Below are positions 33,098 to 44,636 of a stretch of 64,000 nucleotides of DNA, in pieces (the stretch's first letter is position 1; the number at the start of each line of letters is the position of its first letter). The DNA is taken from contig CM076990.1 in the NCBI GenBank assembly GCA_039090855.1, forward strand, positions 202,993,232 to 203,057,231, in the 5' to 3' direction. The stretch comes from Macrothele yani. Taxonomy: Eukaryota > Arthropoda > Arachnida > Araneae > Macrothelidae. The notes under the pieces were generated by a model that was not told where the DNA came from, did not search any database, and was given only the letters and a program-made list of their open reading frames with translations. Both the position numbers and the translations under genes were made by a program.

Positions 33098-35267
33098 AAA
33101 GTTTAACTTCCGAAAACAAAATGCGGTATCTGGAAAAAATTGAAGAGATTGAAGGAAAAGATCCGTATGTGCTGAATGCAAGTATCTTCGAAGCTGACGC
33201 GCGAAAAGTTTTCCGAAAGTACAAATAGTAAATATTTTCTATTACTTCGTCTTTGGTCGAAGCTCCTTTACCGCAGCACAGTTTGAGGCATATGAAAGTC
33301 TCGAAGCATATAACAACTTCTTATCGTTGATATTCTTTTACATGGTAATTTAGTGAGATCACTAATTAGTGAGTAATTAGTAACTCTTCAATAAAAATGT
33401 TTTTCTAAGCTCTGGGAAGCGATTTCTAAGACTTAGAAAAATTTAGAGCAAAATCTGGTTTGTCACGCAAAACTGTATTGAAGAAACACAGTAATTTTAA
33501 TTTGCGCCCTAATTTATTTATCCGTAAATAAATTTAGCAGCATAATTCCGGTATATAAACAGAATTAGACACCAAAAAGAATTTTATTTGGACAATAATT
33601 TTAGCCATTATTTGCCTTTTTCCGCAAAAGTGTGCTTCAGCTCCAGATAAAAATTCAGGTGTATTAAAAATAAAATCAACGGTGGTTTGGGGAGGAAATA
33701 TCATATAGAACAAACTAGCAAAGTACTTCCCCCGCCCCCTTCCCGACACCGACAGCCAAATAACCTTAAAAGTGAAAAGTTGAAGACTCGCAAAAAAAAG
33801 TGAGTCAGGGGGACGGTGTGTTCGAGCTCTCCTAAAAAATCCAGAACAGCCGAAGAGATTTGATTCCACAGAAGCTCCGATTAGGTAGCGAAATGTTGAT
33901 TTAAGAAAAATTTTGACTAAGAGACAAACTCTAAAAGGTGTTCTATAAGAAAACCTACGCAAAAACAAACAAACAAAACAAAAACAGACAATACCTTTTA
34001 AATTCAATTTGAAAACTTGTAATCAATGAGTGAAGCACCTGGACAAATAATTGCAAGCACTTTGCCAACAGCATTTAAATAAGTAAAAGACAATTTTTCT
34101 GCCTTACCAAAAATCACTGATTTCTGGATAAAACTAACCTTTGAAAGGTTCTCTGCCTTTGAATGAAGAGTCTAACTCTGTTTTCTAAGCTCTGGGAAGT
34201 GATCTCCCTTCGTTTGGCAAATAAGCGAATCTATTCGGTACTGCCTTTAGAGACAGCAGCTGACAGCCTAAAAAAGAAAAAAAGAACTTGATTTCCTGCT
34301 CTACTACCGCAATTAATAATGCCAGAAAATGTAAGCATTTTGGTTTCAAAATTTTATAAACACAGATCGCTAATGATCGCACTTTACACACTAACTGCAG
34401 GACAGCCGGCTGTGCTTGTCCTTCAGGAACTTACAAGGACTGTTGCCACTTCACTGAAACTTCTCGATGACGTCACGTGGTACATCATCATTGTGTTTAC
34501 GCTGTGAGCATTTTCCATCTGGTGGATTAGCGAGCTGAGACTTCCGAAGAAGGAACGAGAGGAGGTCAACAGTAGGTTAATCATCGTGTGCTCGGAGAGC
34601 AGACCTGAGCCGTTGCTAACTTCATGGAAAGCTGTGACGTTTAGGTAACAACGGATATAGAGTTTTTGTAGGATGCCCGTCTTTCTTCGGAGGTCAGTAG
34701 CAGTGACACTCCGCTCCCTGCTAAAAAGAAAAGAGTTTGGCGAGGTTGAAAGCTTTACGTGCTCATCAAGTTATTGGATAAGTGCCGAAAACGTGTAACG
34801 CCGTTTGGATATTTTCCGTGTCCTAGAAATATGTAAGTACTTTTTTCGTGAGTACATTTTTTATTCGGAATGAGCAGAACTGATCATTAAAACTCTGATG
34901 TTATTAAGACTATTCTAAAAGGAACTCATTTACATACAGCTGTCATTGGCTGGTGATAAGGAGCTAATACGTAAATAAGTCAAACCCTGCTCATATTTCT
35001 TTCTTCTATCCAATAGCCATACTTTTGAATTAATTATGTGAAATAGCTAAATTAAATGTCCGTGCTTGTGTCAGAAATGATCGATTACCATTTTATTTGG
35101 CGTGTTTGGTCAATTCGGTCCTGACAATTATCTCATTATCTCGCCTGCAATATCCAAAGAATCTACATTCTCAGGCTGCGCCGATTCTGGCATTCTTAGA
35201 GCCAGGTCTTAACATTTTATTCGGTATCAGCGCTGCAGGATATCTGCTATCCATATGTAACGATATA
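33098..35267. other. Unassigned block
   Basis: Two kilobases without recognised domains. The 157-residue minus frame at 34007-33534 is of atypical composition and I do not believe it. A 19-base direct repeat ttttctaagctctgggaag occurs at 33401 and 34181. Confidence 0.35.
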
Positions 35268-36460
35268 CACAGCGAGTCACATTATTGTGACCACCTCGTA
35301 CCTTTGACGTCAACAGCGCGTATCCAATGAAAGAAGGTACGTGTCGTGAGCTGGCTTGGACGGTATATAAGGCGAGCTGTAGGCATTTTGAAAACATATC
35401 ACTCGTTGCTGTCATGGATAAAAGGAGCGATTTATCAGATTTGCAAAAAGGGATGATTATCGGCTTTCGGGTCATGGGCGGCTGTATTTCTGAAACAGCG
35501 CAGTTTGTGAATTCTTCGCGTGCTGCTGTGGTTAAAGTGTATCGTGATTTGAGAAATGGCACCATTGAGAATAATCGATGTGGAAAGTGCGGAGCACCAC
35601 GTGCCATTGATGTGAGAGGTGAACGTCGGCTTCAAAGGTTCAGGAGGGCCGATCGACACACTACAGTGGGGCAACTCACTGGCCGAATGAACCAGAGGGC
35701 TACCGGAAGTGTGTCTAAACGACAGTTCAGCGAATCCTGCTGCGCATGGGGCTCCGATGCAGACGGATGGTCACTGCACCTATGCTAACGAAGGGGCATC
35801 TACAGAAAAGGCTTACATTTCCACGGCAGTATCGGAATTGGACCTCCGCTGATTGATAAAGGACTGCCTTCTCCGAGGAGTCACGTTTTGTGCTTCATCG
35901 AACAGATGGACGTTGGCGTATAAGCCGAGAACAAACATTCTTCAACGATTTCTGGTAGAACACGAGCTGGTGGGGGGCAGCGTTATGGTCTGGGAAATGT
36001 TTTCGGGTCCACTAATACCTGTGAAAGGCACTATGGACCGAATTCGTTATGAATCCGTCCTTGCAGACCACGTACACCCATACATACTGATTGTCTTCCC
36101 TGGGGTGGATGGGATCTTCCAGAACGACAATGCAACGTGTCACACAGCTAGAAATGTCCGAGAGTGTTGGGAGAGCACGCTGAAGACTTCAAAGTACTTC
36201 TCCGGTTCCCTAATTCACCAGATTTAAACCCAACTGAGCATCTGTGGGACCACCTCGATCGTGGTGTTCGCTCAATGGATCCTCCACCACGCACCTTCCA
36301 TGAGCTGTCAGATGCAATGCAGTCAGCATGACTCCACATACCTGGAAACACCTTCCAGCACCTTACGGAGTCACTCCCAGCTCGTCTAGCTGTTGTCCGC
36401 GCTGCACACAGCGTTACTCTGGATATTAGCGGTTGGCCACAATAATGTGACTCAACCGTG
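35268..36460 (+). mobile_element. Tc1-like element, family B copy 1
   Basis: The left end CACAGCGAGTCACATTATTG and the complement of the right end CACGGTTGAGTCACATTATT match. The transposase starts near 35415 with MDKRSDLSDLQKGMIIGFRV, the HTH continues ISETAQFVNSSRAAVVKVYR, then GERRLQRFRRADRH. Downstream come GGSVMVWEMFSG, VHPYILIVFPGVDGIFQND (QND around catalytic Asp 2: NDNATCH), and degenerate PDLNPTEHLWDHL. Frameshifts near 35710, 35830 and 36180 disable it. Other copies lie at 42027-43976 and 63434-64000. Confidence 0.9.
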
Positions 36461-36623
36461 TCTATGTCAACATCCAGTTTCTGCGCCTAAACTTTAAAAT
36501 TATGGCAAAACTGTCTGTACGAGGCTTAGTTATTGGCTCACAGTGGAATCAAATTAACGTGAACTGGAATTAAACAACGCTGAATATGTTTTAAATGCTC
36601 AGCGAGGCACTCAAGTAGCTTCC

Positions 36624-36843
36624 TTTTTTTGGTTGGAGGTGTAACGATCACTGTGAACAACTCGATGGGACTATAAGCAAGTCGTTCGTCCCTAATTTAG
36701 GGCTACTTGTTCCCGGGAAGGGAGAGAATCAGTGCCGTAAGACAAACACAATATCCATACCTCACCGGGCGGGATTCGAACCCAGACCCACCTCGGACAA
36801 ATGTCAGAAGCCAGCAATTAGGCCACTGCGCCACCGGAGCGAC
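36624..36843 (-). mobile_element. SINE family A copy, reverse, moderately diverged
   Basis: T-rich tail at the left, head complement gccaccggagcgac at the right. The B-box complement has a short internal repeat (accgggcgggattcgaaccc). The flanks aagtagcttcc / aactcgcttcg look like an eroded target-site duplication. Confidence 0.85.
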
Positions 36844-37443
36844 AACTCGCTTCGCTTTCATTAGCATATCGATTACAAGTAGCATATCGATTACAAGATT
36901 ACAAGTCAGAGAAATGAACACTTGCTTCCTGTTATAGAGTAAACATTTGAACTACGGAATCAAGTTGAACGTGTTTCAATTTAACCTTGCTTTATCACAT
37001 GAAGTTAAAAATTTGGATATTAGCAAAGTTTCGTAATCTTAGTGCTCTCTCCGTATGACATTTGCATCTGTCAAGGTATCTATCTCTTTTTCTAGTATGA
37101 GAAATGGGATAAATTCTTGAATCCAATGGGCATAAATAAAACTTCGGCTTTCCGGTGCGTCATCCTCTATATCACATCCGCAATTTTTTTTGCTATATGC
37201 ATGTTTGAGTTTGTTACAATATCACTGTCTCTGGAATACAGGTTGGAAGATTCTTTCTCTGTCGTATAGATGTAAGTGACAGAAATTTTCTAGTTTTTCT
37301 TGTCACAGAATATTCCACGCAGGGGACAATGACGTACCTTGAGAGAACAACAGCTACGAAGAGCCACGGTATTATCCTTCTGAAGACAAGCAAGGTGCAT
37401 TGGAATTTTCTGGTAGGTCTTGTGTAAAATTGTAGAATATTCC

Positions 37444-37474
<31 letters not shown>

Positions 37475-38392
37475 ATTAAATGTTATTTACAACTGATATT
37501 TCAATTACACTATTCTTACTTAAATTAATATCACGATGATAAATTTAGTACACAAGACGCGATTACGAACATTTGCTATAAGTGATGTTCTTTTTGATTT
37601 GCGATGATAGTATTTATCAGTGGTATGGCTTTTATACCTGAAATGACAGAAAATAGCTCTTCTTTGCAGCTACAAGCATTTAAACAGCATGGAGCAGAAG
37701 ATTTTTGACCAGAAGTGAGAATCACGTTTCCCATTAAGCTAATGAATCCAGCAACGTGCATGATGATAATTGTTTAAACAAAGTGAAAAGCTTTACAAAG
37801 GCGCCTGATACCTGGCATCTGTTCCATCTTGTTTTTTGACGGCAACGGCAAATGACAATTGCTAGGCTCATTTCCCTAACAGCCCCCGAATCTGCGAAAT
37901 CATTCTTTAGATAGGTCACTCAGTGGCAAAGACCTCGGATGAGGGGCTGACCCTGGACCTGCACTCGACTAATGACAGGATAGTCGCGACTAAGCCCCTA
38001 GAGATTTATTAGAGAACTGATTCTCTGCATCCACATGTAATAATGTCGGTACGAGCCGTTGTTAAGCACGTTCTATGATTTGTGAAAGGTTGAGCTCCGT
38101 TAAAACATAGCCTGAAATGATTAAAGGGTCCTTTTCTGCCATTTTGCATTGGGAATTCTCACGCTTTACATTGTTCTTGTGTGTGGAGTATGTTCACCAA
38201 TCAACAGAGTCAGACGCATTACTGTAACGAAAATGTCATAATGTAGTCAGGACCGTTAGGAAGGCAGTTCCATAGGTTCGAGCGAACTGGGCTCCGCATT
38301 TTTAACAGTACATGTATAATAAATAATAAATTACACGTGATAAATCTTTGAAGAACTACAGTGTGATGGACTCACTGATAATTTTCCCATTG
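36844..38392. other. Unassigned, with (TA)n microsatellite
   Basis: No domain recognised. A TA run occupies about 37446-37471, and a short duplicated word (tagcatatcgattacaag) is at 36862 and 36880. Confidence 0.4.
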
Positions 38393-38396
38393 TTAA

Positions 38397-38835
38397 GGTG
38401 GTTCCACCTAAAATCTCTGCCTTATGTTTCCAATGGTAAAACTTCTGTACATATTTTCTTCACAATTAGTGTATTCCCAAGGATGAAAATTTGCACATTG
38501 GTAAAACTAACTCTAAGTTATAGCATGGGATACTTAATGCTTGCTAACACATAACCATAATTAAGCAGTTCAACACTTTGTTTGTCTACTGACGTCATTA
38601 ATGTACAGGTAGCGTCATCTGTTACCAGGTCTGAACATTACTGAAAGAAAAATTATTGATTTTTAGCATAATTATGGTTATGTTTAAGCAATTATTAAGT
38701 ATCCCATGCTATAACTTAGAGTTAGTTTTATCGATGTGCAAATTTTCGACCTTGGGAATACATTAATTGCGAAGAAAATATGTACAGAAGTTTTACCATT
38801 GGAAACATAAGGCAGAGATTTTTGGTGGAACCACC
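38397..38835. mobile_element. Palindromic TTAA-flanked foldback MITE
   Basis: It begins GGTGGTTCCACC and ends in the complement, with TTAA at 38393-38396 and 38836-38839. Arms of roughly 200 bp are near-perfect complements, enclosing a short centre around 38600-38650. No open frame. A relative lies at 59754-60358. Confidence 0.85.
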
Positions 38836-38839
38836 TTAA

Positions 38840-40111
38840 AGCACGTCATTTGAAAAACAACTTTTATTCCGGGAGTTTTACTCGTTACACGTCATTTGAA
38901 GAAAAAAATATTCCGGGATTTTTACGCGGTTTCACATCTTTCTTTGATGTCACACAAATTATCTGATATGAGACTTAGCTTTTTCTTTAAAAGTAGATAA
39001 CTCTTAAATTGCATAATTCATGTTTAAATTCACTTACATCGGAGCAGCAGCCGGAAGGAAGAAGGTATAATATTAGCTGTGAAATTGTTCCACCGGTCAA
39101 AAGAACTGGTCAAAATTTGTTAGCTAAAGGGAAAACGTAAAAGAAGCTTCTTTCACAAAAATTTTCTTCATAACACTTTAGAAATTCTCTGACAGTTTCC
39201 TAGTGAGCATGCTGGTTAATTAGTTATATTCTGAGAATAAACCAAAATCCTAATTTAAAAATGTCAAAAATCTTATTGAAAAAGCTTTATTCAGACAACT
39301 TTCAAAAAATGCTTCACATATGTTATTCTGCTTCACCATTTGGTTTTCTTTGACATATTTTAATTTTCTTTGCATTTCCTTGATTTTCTTCTGCACTTCT
39401 GTACGGGGCTTCACTGACGTCCATAAATATAGAGGGTCGCCTCACATATAATTGTAACAGACGGTCAAAAAGTGGAGCGACGGCTCTGAACATATTACAT
39501 ACAACATCGGGTATACGTAATTTGGATGATTTAATATCCAATCCTATTTAAGGTTGTTGAGAAAAACTAAAAAGCCAAACTGAAAAATTTCAGAAAACTG
39601 CATGCAGGTCGGCAAACCCAGAATTTCACGCAGCGGGAAAGCATCGCTTAAAACCATTAAAAAGTATGGAACTTCTGGTAGTAAAGGAACTTTTCAGAGG
39701 GGTCAAGGTCTCATAAAACGGTAACGCGAACGCTCTTAACGCTCTACGCGAAAGGTCTCATTGCGGAAGAGCGTTCCCATGAGACTTTTTGTAAGCCGAA
39801 ATGGCGTAAAGCGAAGAAGCAATTACCATTAATTTACATGGGAAAACTTTTTGAGCTTTCCCAAACCCCATAAAATATCCAACCAAATCATACCAAATAA
39901 CACTTAAACGTGTAATGAAAGCAGGAATGATATGATAAATACACAGATTATAAAAAGTAGAGTAATGTATGAACAATGTTGTTTTACTTACCAAAATCGG
40001 GAACACAGCGAGCACATTGGAAGGTTTGTGAAAACAGTATTGCTTCTGCTAGTAGCAGAACCTATAGTAACTTTGGCAGCTTTCAAGATTCTTTCTCTCT
40101 GCGTGTAAATA
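38840..40111. other. Unassigned
   Basis: AT-rich. The minus frame 39541-39323 (MDIKSSKLRIPDVVCNMFRA start) has a plausible composition but no family I recognise. Confidence 0.35.
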
Positions 40112-40158
40112 GTTTTTTTCTAGGGGTTTAATGACCACTGTGAGGAACTCAATGGGCC
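40112..40158 (-). mobile_element. SINE family A, 3' tail fragment
   Basis: The stretch ggtttaatgaccactgtgag then gaactcaatgggcc matches the SINE A tail in reverse. It stops exactly where an unrelated hairpin repeat starts. Confidence 0.65.
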
Positions 40159-40331
40159 CATCTTCAGATTTGAAATAATCGAACTTTGAGATTACATATG
40201 GTTATATATCAATCTGAGATTACATACGAACTCTGAGATTACATATGGTTATATATGTATATTTGATATATAACCATATGTCAGAGTTCGATTGTTTCAA
40301 ATCTGAAGATGGGTCTATAGTAGACCCGAAA
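40157..40331 (+). repeat. Hairpin repeat ending in a hammerhead-like motif
   Basis: The arm cccatcttcagatttgaaat (40157-) and its complement ending at 40313 form a long imperfect hairpin. Immediately at its right end, CTGAAGA (40303-40309) is followed by GGGTCTA-TAG-TAGACCC (a 7-bp stem) and GAAA (40328-40331). This resembles a hammerhead ribozyme core, as carried by Penelope-like elements, but with one extra U before the stem. Activity is not implied. Confidence 0.5.
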
Positions 40332-40919
40332 GTGCTAATGTATTTCAACCTTTTGATTAAAGTTTTAAAGTCACCATCATCGACTTTTATAATATCGTGT
40401 AAAAACGGTAAGTGTTGTTTATATTGACTCATACACGAATTAAGCTTCTTTAAAACATCATTTGGAGTTTCTGTTTCTTATGTAAATTATGTTACTTCTC
40501 TGTGCTTCTGAACGGAGCATTACTTTTACCCACTTTCCTTGTACATTTTCGCAAAGCTGACTGTGAGTCAATGAAAATAAAACATCGTTGAGACCAAAAG
40601 TAGTGTGGAATGGTGTAGATATTGTTGCGAGAACGTAGAGATTGCACACAGTATTGATATTGCAGTCGGTCGATTTATTGATTGCTACTGTTAATTGCAT
40701 ACTCCGAAAGTGTTATTGTTGCTTCACACCATTGTTATTATATCAAGTTCCATAACAATGTGGCTGCTACGACTTTTGAAAATTAAATTGTTGGTTGTTG
40801 CGTATATTGATCATTTCTATGGCACTAGCAGTTATTTCAATTAACTACTTGTATGTTCAGCAAGTGTTTTTAGTTAAGAACACGAGACAGTTATCAGAAT
40901 AACCTAAAACACTAGAAAT
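40332..40919. other. Unassigned
   Basis: No feature recognised. Confidence 0.3.
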
Positions 40920-41440
40920 TCGAAGAGGCCACGGGTTCTAGGGAAGGGAGAGAGCCGGCGACGTAGGACAAACGAATTCCCTATGTCTCATTCGGGGCTT
41001 GAAATACAGACCATTAGTCAGAAACCTACGTCTCTGACCATTCGCCCACCGATGACACTATAAGCAGTCTGCCGTCCCTAATTTGGGATCACTTGTTTTG
41101 GGAACGGCCATTTCCGTGGGAAAAGTACTCCTACCATTCTTCGCCTCGGAGTCGAACCCCGACTCAGCTTGGGAGATTTGCCAGTAGCCCGCACCTCTGA
41201 CTTCTCGGCCATCAGGACGGCTATAAGCAGGCGCGAGTTCCTAATTCGGCGACACTGATTTCCGGGGAAAATGATTCTGCGGTGAGACAGGCCCCTTGAT
41301 TTCTCCGAGATTCGACCCCGATTTAGCTAAGACGATTAACCAAAAGCTCGTACTTCTGACCTTTCGGGTAGCAGGGCGGATTTAAGCAGTCGTCAGGCCG
41401 TTATTCGGTTCATACCCGTCATGCCTTTTCCCGTTGTGCC
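40920..41440 (-). repeat. Decayed head-to-tail array of SINE-A-like units
   Basis: On the minus strand, segments with tRNA-like promoter remnants and the family body repeat about every 170 bp. Body markers (tataagcag...) recur near 41050, 41222 and 41382. B-box complements such as ggagtcgaaccccgac (41150) and gagattcgaccccga (41309) recur between them. Units are strongly diverged. Three to four units are visible. Confidence 0.65.
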
Positions 41441-42026
41441 TTATATTGGGGTCATTTGCGATTGTAAAATGGGGAGACGAAATTTCAGACGGAGAGGAGA
41501 TCCCTTTTTGTGTTTTTCCGCTGTGCTTTATATTGCGGCCATAAAACGGAGGAAACTTTACCAGCTAGAAAGGAGAAGATTACCTTCTAAGGAGAATTCA
41601 CCTGGTTTGTTTAAGAGCAATTAGCTGCGTGAAAATCTGTGAAAAAATTTATACCGCTCATGCACTCTAGTATTACTCAGATTTCAGCCACTTTTAATAC
41701 ATTCTATCGATACGGACCATTTTTCCCCCAGCGAGTTTTTAAATAAAAGTTGGCCCCCACTGGGTCCCTAAGAGCAAACTAAAATTTCGTCCGAATTTAA
41801 GGTTTTTGTATGCGTACTATCATGCGTAAGTTTGGAAGAATATATCTGAAACCAGATGAAAATTTCCGTGAAAAGCACGTAATAAAAAAAAAAACACATT
41901 TTAAAGCACTCCAAGCTCTGCTTTTAATTAGTTTTCAAATTTTTTTCTTAGTTAGACATATACATGGTGCGTTCAAAACGTTTCCGACTTGGCTGCAAAA
42001 TGGCTCTACTTCCGTGTTAGTAAATA
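41441..42026. other. Unassigned
   Basis: A frame at 41421-41624 has no recognised domain. A short mariner-end-like string lies near 41964-41990 (ggtgcgttcaaaacgtttcc), too short to call. Confidence 0.3.
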
Positions 42027-43135
42027 CACTGTCGAGTCGCATTATTGTGACCACCAGCTAATATCCACAGTAATCGCTATGTGCAGTGCGGACAGCAGCT
42101 AGAACGTCTGGGAGTGACTCAATAAGGTGCTGGAAGGTGTTCACAGGTATGTGGAGCCATGCTGACTGCAGTGCATCTGACAGCTGCTGAAGGGTGCGTG
42201 GTGGAGGCCACAGATGCTCACCTGGGTTTAAGTCATGGAAATTAGGGGGCCAGGGAAGTACTTTGAAGTATTTATCGTGCTCTTCCAAATACTCTCGGAC
42301 ATTTCTAACTGCGTAACACGTCGAATTGTCGCGCTGGAAGATCCCATCTGCCCCAGGGAAGACAATCAGCATACATGGGTGTACGTGGTCTGCAAGGATG
42401 GATTCATAACCAATTCGATCTATACCGCCTTCCACAGGTATGAGTTGACCCAGAGAATGCCAAGAAAAAAACCCAATCCCAAGACAATAACGCCGCCCCC
42501 AACTGCTTGTGTTCTTCCAGCAATGGTTGAAGAGTGTTTGTTCTCCGATGTTTCTCGCCTTATACGCCAACGTCCATCCGTTTGATGAAGGAGAAAACGT
42601 GACTCATCGGACAAAACAGTCCTTTGTCAATCAGCGGAGGTCCAATTCCGATACTGCCGTGGAAATGTAAGACTTTTCTGCCGATACACCTTCGTTAGCA
42701 TAGGTGCAGTGACCATCCGTCTGCATCGGAGCTCCATACGTAACGAGGTTCGCTGAACTGTCATTTTAGACACACTTCCGGTAGCCCCCTAGTTCGTTCG
42801 GCCAGTGAGTTGCTCCACTGTAGCGTGCCGATCGTCCCTCACGCACCTTTGAAGCCGACGTTCACCTCTCACATCAATGGCACGTGATGCTCCGGAGTTT
42901 TCACGTCGCTTATTCGCAATGGTGCCATTTCTCCAATCACGATGCACTTTAACCACAGAAGCACGCGAACAATTCACAAGCTGCGATGTTTCAGAAATAC
43001 TGCCACCCTTGGCCCGAAAGCTGATAATCATCGCTTTTTGCAAATCTGATAAATCGCTCCTTTTATCCATGACAGCAAAGAGTGATATGTTTTCAGATCA
43101 GTTCAGATCGTATGTCGAAGATTTTAGGAAGGGAG

Positions 43136-43753
43136 TTATAATGAATTAGCTTTGTTTATCTTTTTGCTAAGCTAATTATTATGAATGAATAATGCTCTAA
43201 GCTTCAAAATAATGAATTCCCAAAAGGGTGTTGTTACTCGTTAATTATGAACTTAAACAAAGTCTCAACGCTGGTTATTTATATTAAGTAATCAAAGTCA
43301 TAAACCTAACAGCCAGACAGAGGTCTGACAAAACTAAGAATTGAGAAAGACTGAACTTACTGACAAACTTGTTTATTTCCGAGACTCTTGGTCAACTAAG
43401 GCACTCATATATCTTGTACATAATAATGAATAAACTTTCCTCTTATAGTACACACACTCTCATAACAACACCTCGCAACGCCAACACATCAACCTCAACA
43501 ACTCAACCTCCACCTCAACTCAACAACCTCGACAACACAACTCAACCTCAACAACACAACCCCACAACTCACTAACACTCGATGAACGCGCCTATATACT
43601 AGCTACCACCACGTCATGACTTACACTCATTGCCAGATCTCATTCAGCGGGTGAAATAATATTCCGTTCAGTAGGAAGATAATTTACATAGTAAAATAAA
43701 ATAACCAGAGATAGTAAAATCAAAAGGAAAGTGAATATAGAGTATACGTTACA
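43136..43753 (-). mobile_element. Insertion in SINE B, possible solo LTR
   Basis: A 618-bp block interrupts SINE B. On the minus strand it begins TGTAACGTATACTC, carries a TATA-like agtatataggcgcg near 43600, an AATAAA-like ggaaataaac near 43377, and ends CATTATAA. This layout fits a solo LTR. The flanks share only GAG, so a target-site duplication is not convincing. It includes the CAACTCAACC-rich tract at 43450-43580. Confidence 0.35.
43450..43580 (+). repeat. Low-complexity CAACTCAACC-rich tract
   Basis: The plus strand is almost free of G and built from caac/ctcaac/ctc words. A simple-sequence expansion within the insert at 43136-43753. Confidence 0.8.
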
Positions 43754-44194
43754 GAGTGTCTGACCCCAGGTCTAAAACAACCCTTAGAAATAGGAAGCTA
43801 TAGGAGATTTGGGCTAGAGTGCCTGATAGGAAAGGGACACGGAAGCAAGGTAGAAAAGGGGAGGAAGACGCCCTTATTTATTACCAGGGGGCCAGTACCC
43901 GGGGTCTGACCGCTTAACGTGCCCCGTTGTTGACGTCAAAAGTAGGAGGTCGTCCCAATAATGTGACTCGACTGTGTAAGTCTTTGTATTATGTGCTGTT
44001 ATATTTGAATCTTCTATTAATCAAAGTTCTCCGGAAGAAACTGATTGGGTAACATTCTGCGCTGGAATCTTACTGCATTTACTATTTTGTTTTAATTTTA
44101 ATTTTTTAGGTAACAGTAATTGGTAATTTATCTGTATTGTAGCAAATAATAACCTGTAGTGAAACTGATTGAGTTTGGGGACTTATTGGATAGT

Positions 44195-44636
44195 ATACAG
44201 GTATTGTGCAGAGACGTGGACCTTAACTAAAAAAAAATACAAAGGCTGCTGACAACTCAAAGAATCGTGGAGAGGTGCATGCTTGGTGTAACCAGGAGAG
44301 ATAAGAAGAGGAACTCGTGGATCCGAAAAATGACAAGAGTGGAAGACATCATGATCAGAGTTAAATCCCTGAAATGGCAATGGGCTGGACATACTGCCAG
44401 AAGGACAGATCATCGATGGACAGCCGAAATTTTAGATTGGATTCCAAGGGACAGGAAAAGACCCAGAAGAAGACCTCATGGGAGATGGGTGGATGAAATT
44501 TGAAAGTATGCGGGAGTAACATAGAGGAAACTGGCACAAGACAAACCGTTATGGAAGAAACTTGGGGAGACCTTCGTCCAGCAGTGGATTGATAATGGTT
44601 GACAATGGTAATGATAATGATGATGATGATGATACA
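44195..44636 (+). mobile_element. LINE 3' end with microsatellite tail
   Basis: The plus strand encodes CAETWTLTKK, then RIVERCMLGVTRRDKKRNSW, IRKMTRVEDIMIRVKSLKWQ, WAGHTARRTDHRWT and RPRRRPHGRWVDEI, then ...WKKLGETFVQQW. This is the conserved C-terminal tail after reverse transcriptase in many arthropod LINEs (MLGV..RDK..N.WIR..T.V.D...R...LKW.WAGH.AR..D.RW). It is 5'-truncated, has a shift near 44505, and ends in a gatgatgatg microsatellite typical of such LINE ends. Confidence 0.85.

Larger units (their letters stand above)
43095..43920 (-). mobile_element. SINE family B fragment inside Tc1, split by another insert
   Basis: The left piece (43095-43135, ...gaagattttaggaagggag) and right piece (43754-43920, gagtgtctgaccccagg... 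to cttaacgtgcccc) match contiguous sequence of the SINE B copy at 47569-47881. The tRNA head is missing. The intervening 43136-43753 is a separate insertion. Confidence 0.75.
42027..43976 (-). mobile_element. Tc1-like element, family B copy 2, interrupted
   Basis: The left end CACTGTCGAGTCGCATTATT and the complement of the right end CACAGTCGAGTCACATTATT are TA-flanked. The minus-strand transposase starts at 43070 (MDKRSDLSDLQKAMIISFRA), continues VSKMTVQRTS.RMELRCRRM, then DESRFLLHQTDGRWRIRR and YESILADHVHPCMLIVFPGA with FQRDNSTCYA (QDNA region). The terminal part reads NFHDLNPGEHLW, so DLNP-E remains but SPD is lost. There is a stop near 42790 and several shifts. The 5' leader is interrupted by a SINE B with a further insert (43095-43920). 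Confidence 0.88.

Noticed and set aside
33534..34007. 157-residue minus-strand frame
   Set aside because: Phe/Leu-rich composition from A-rich plus strand; no domain, promoter or splice context.
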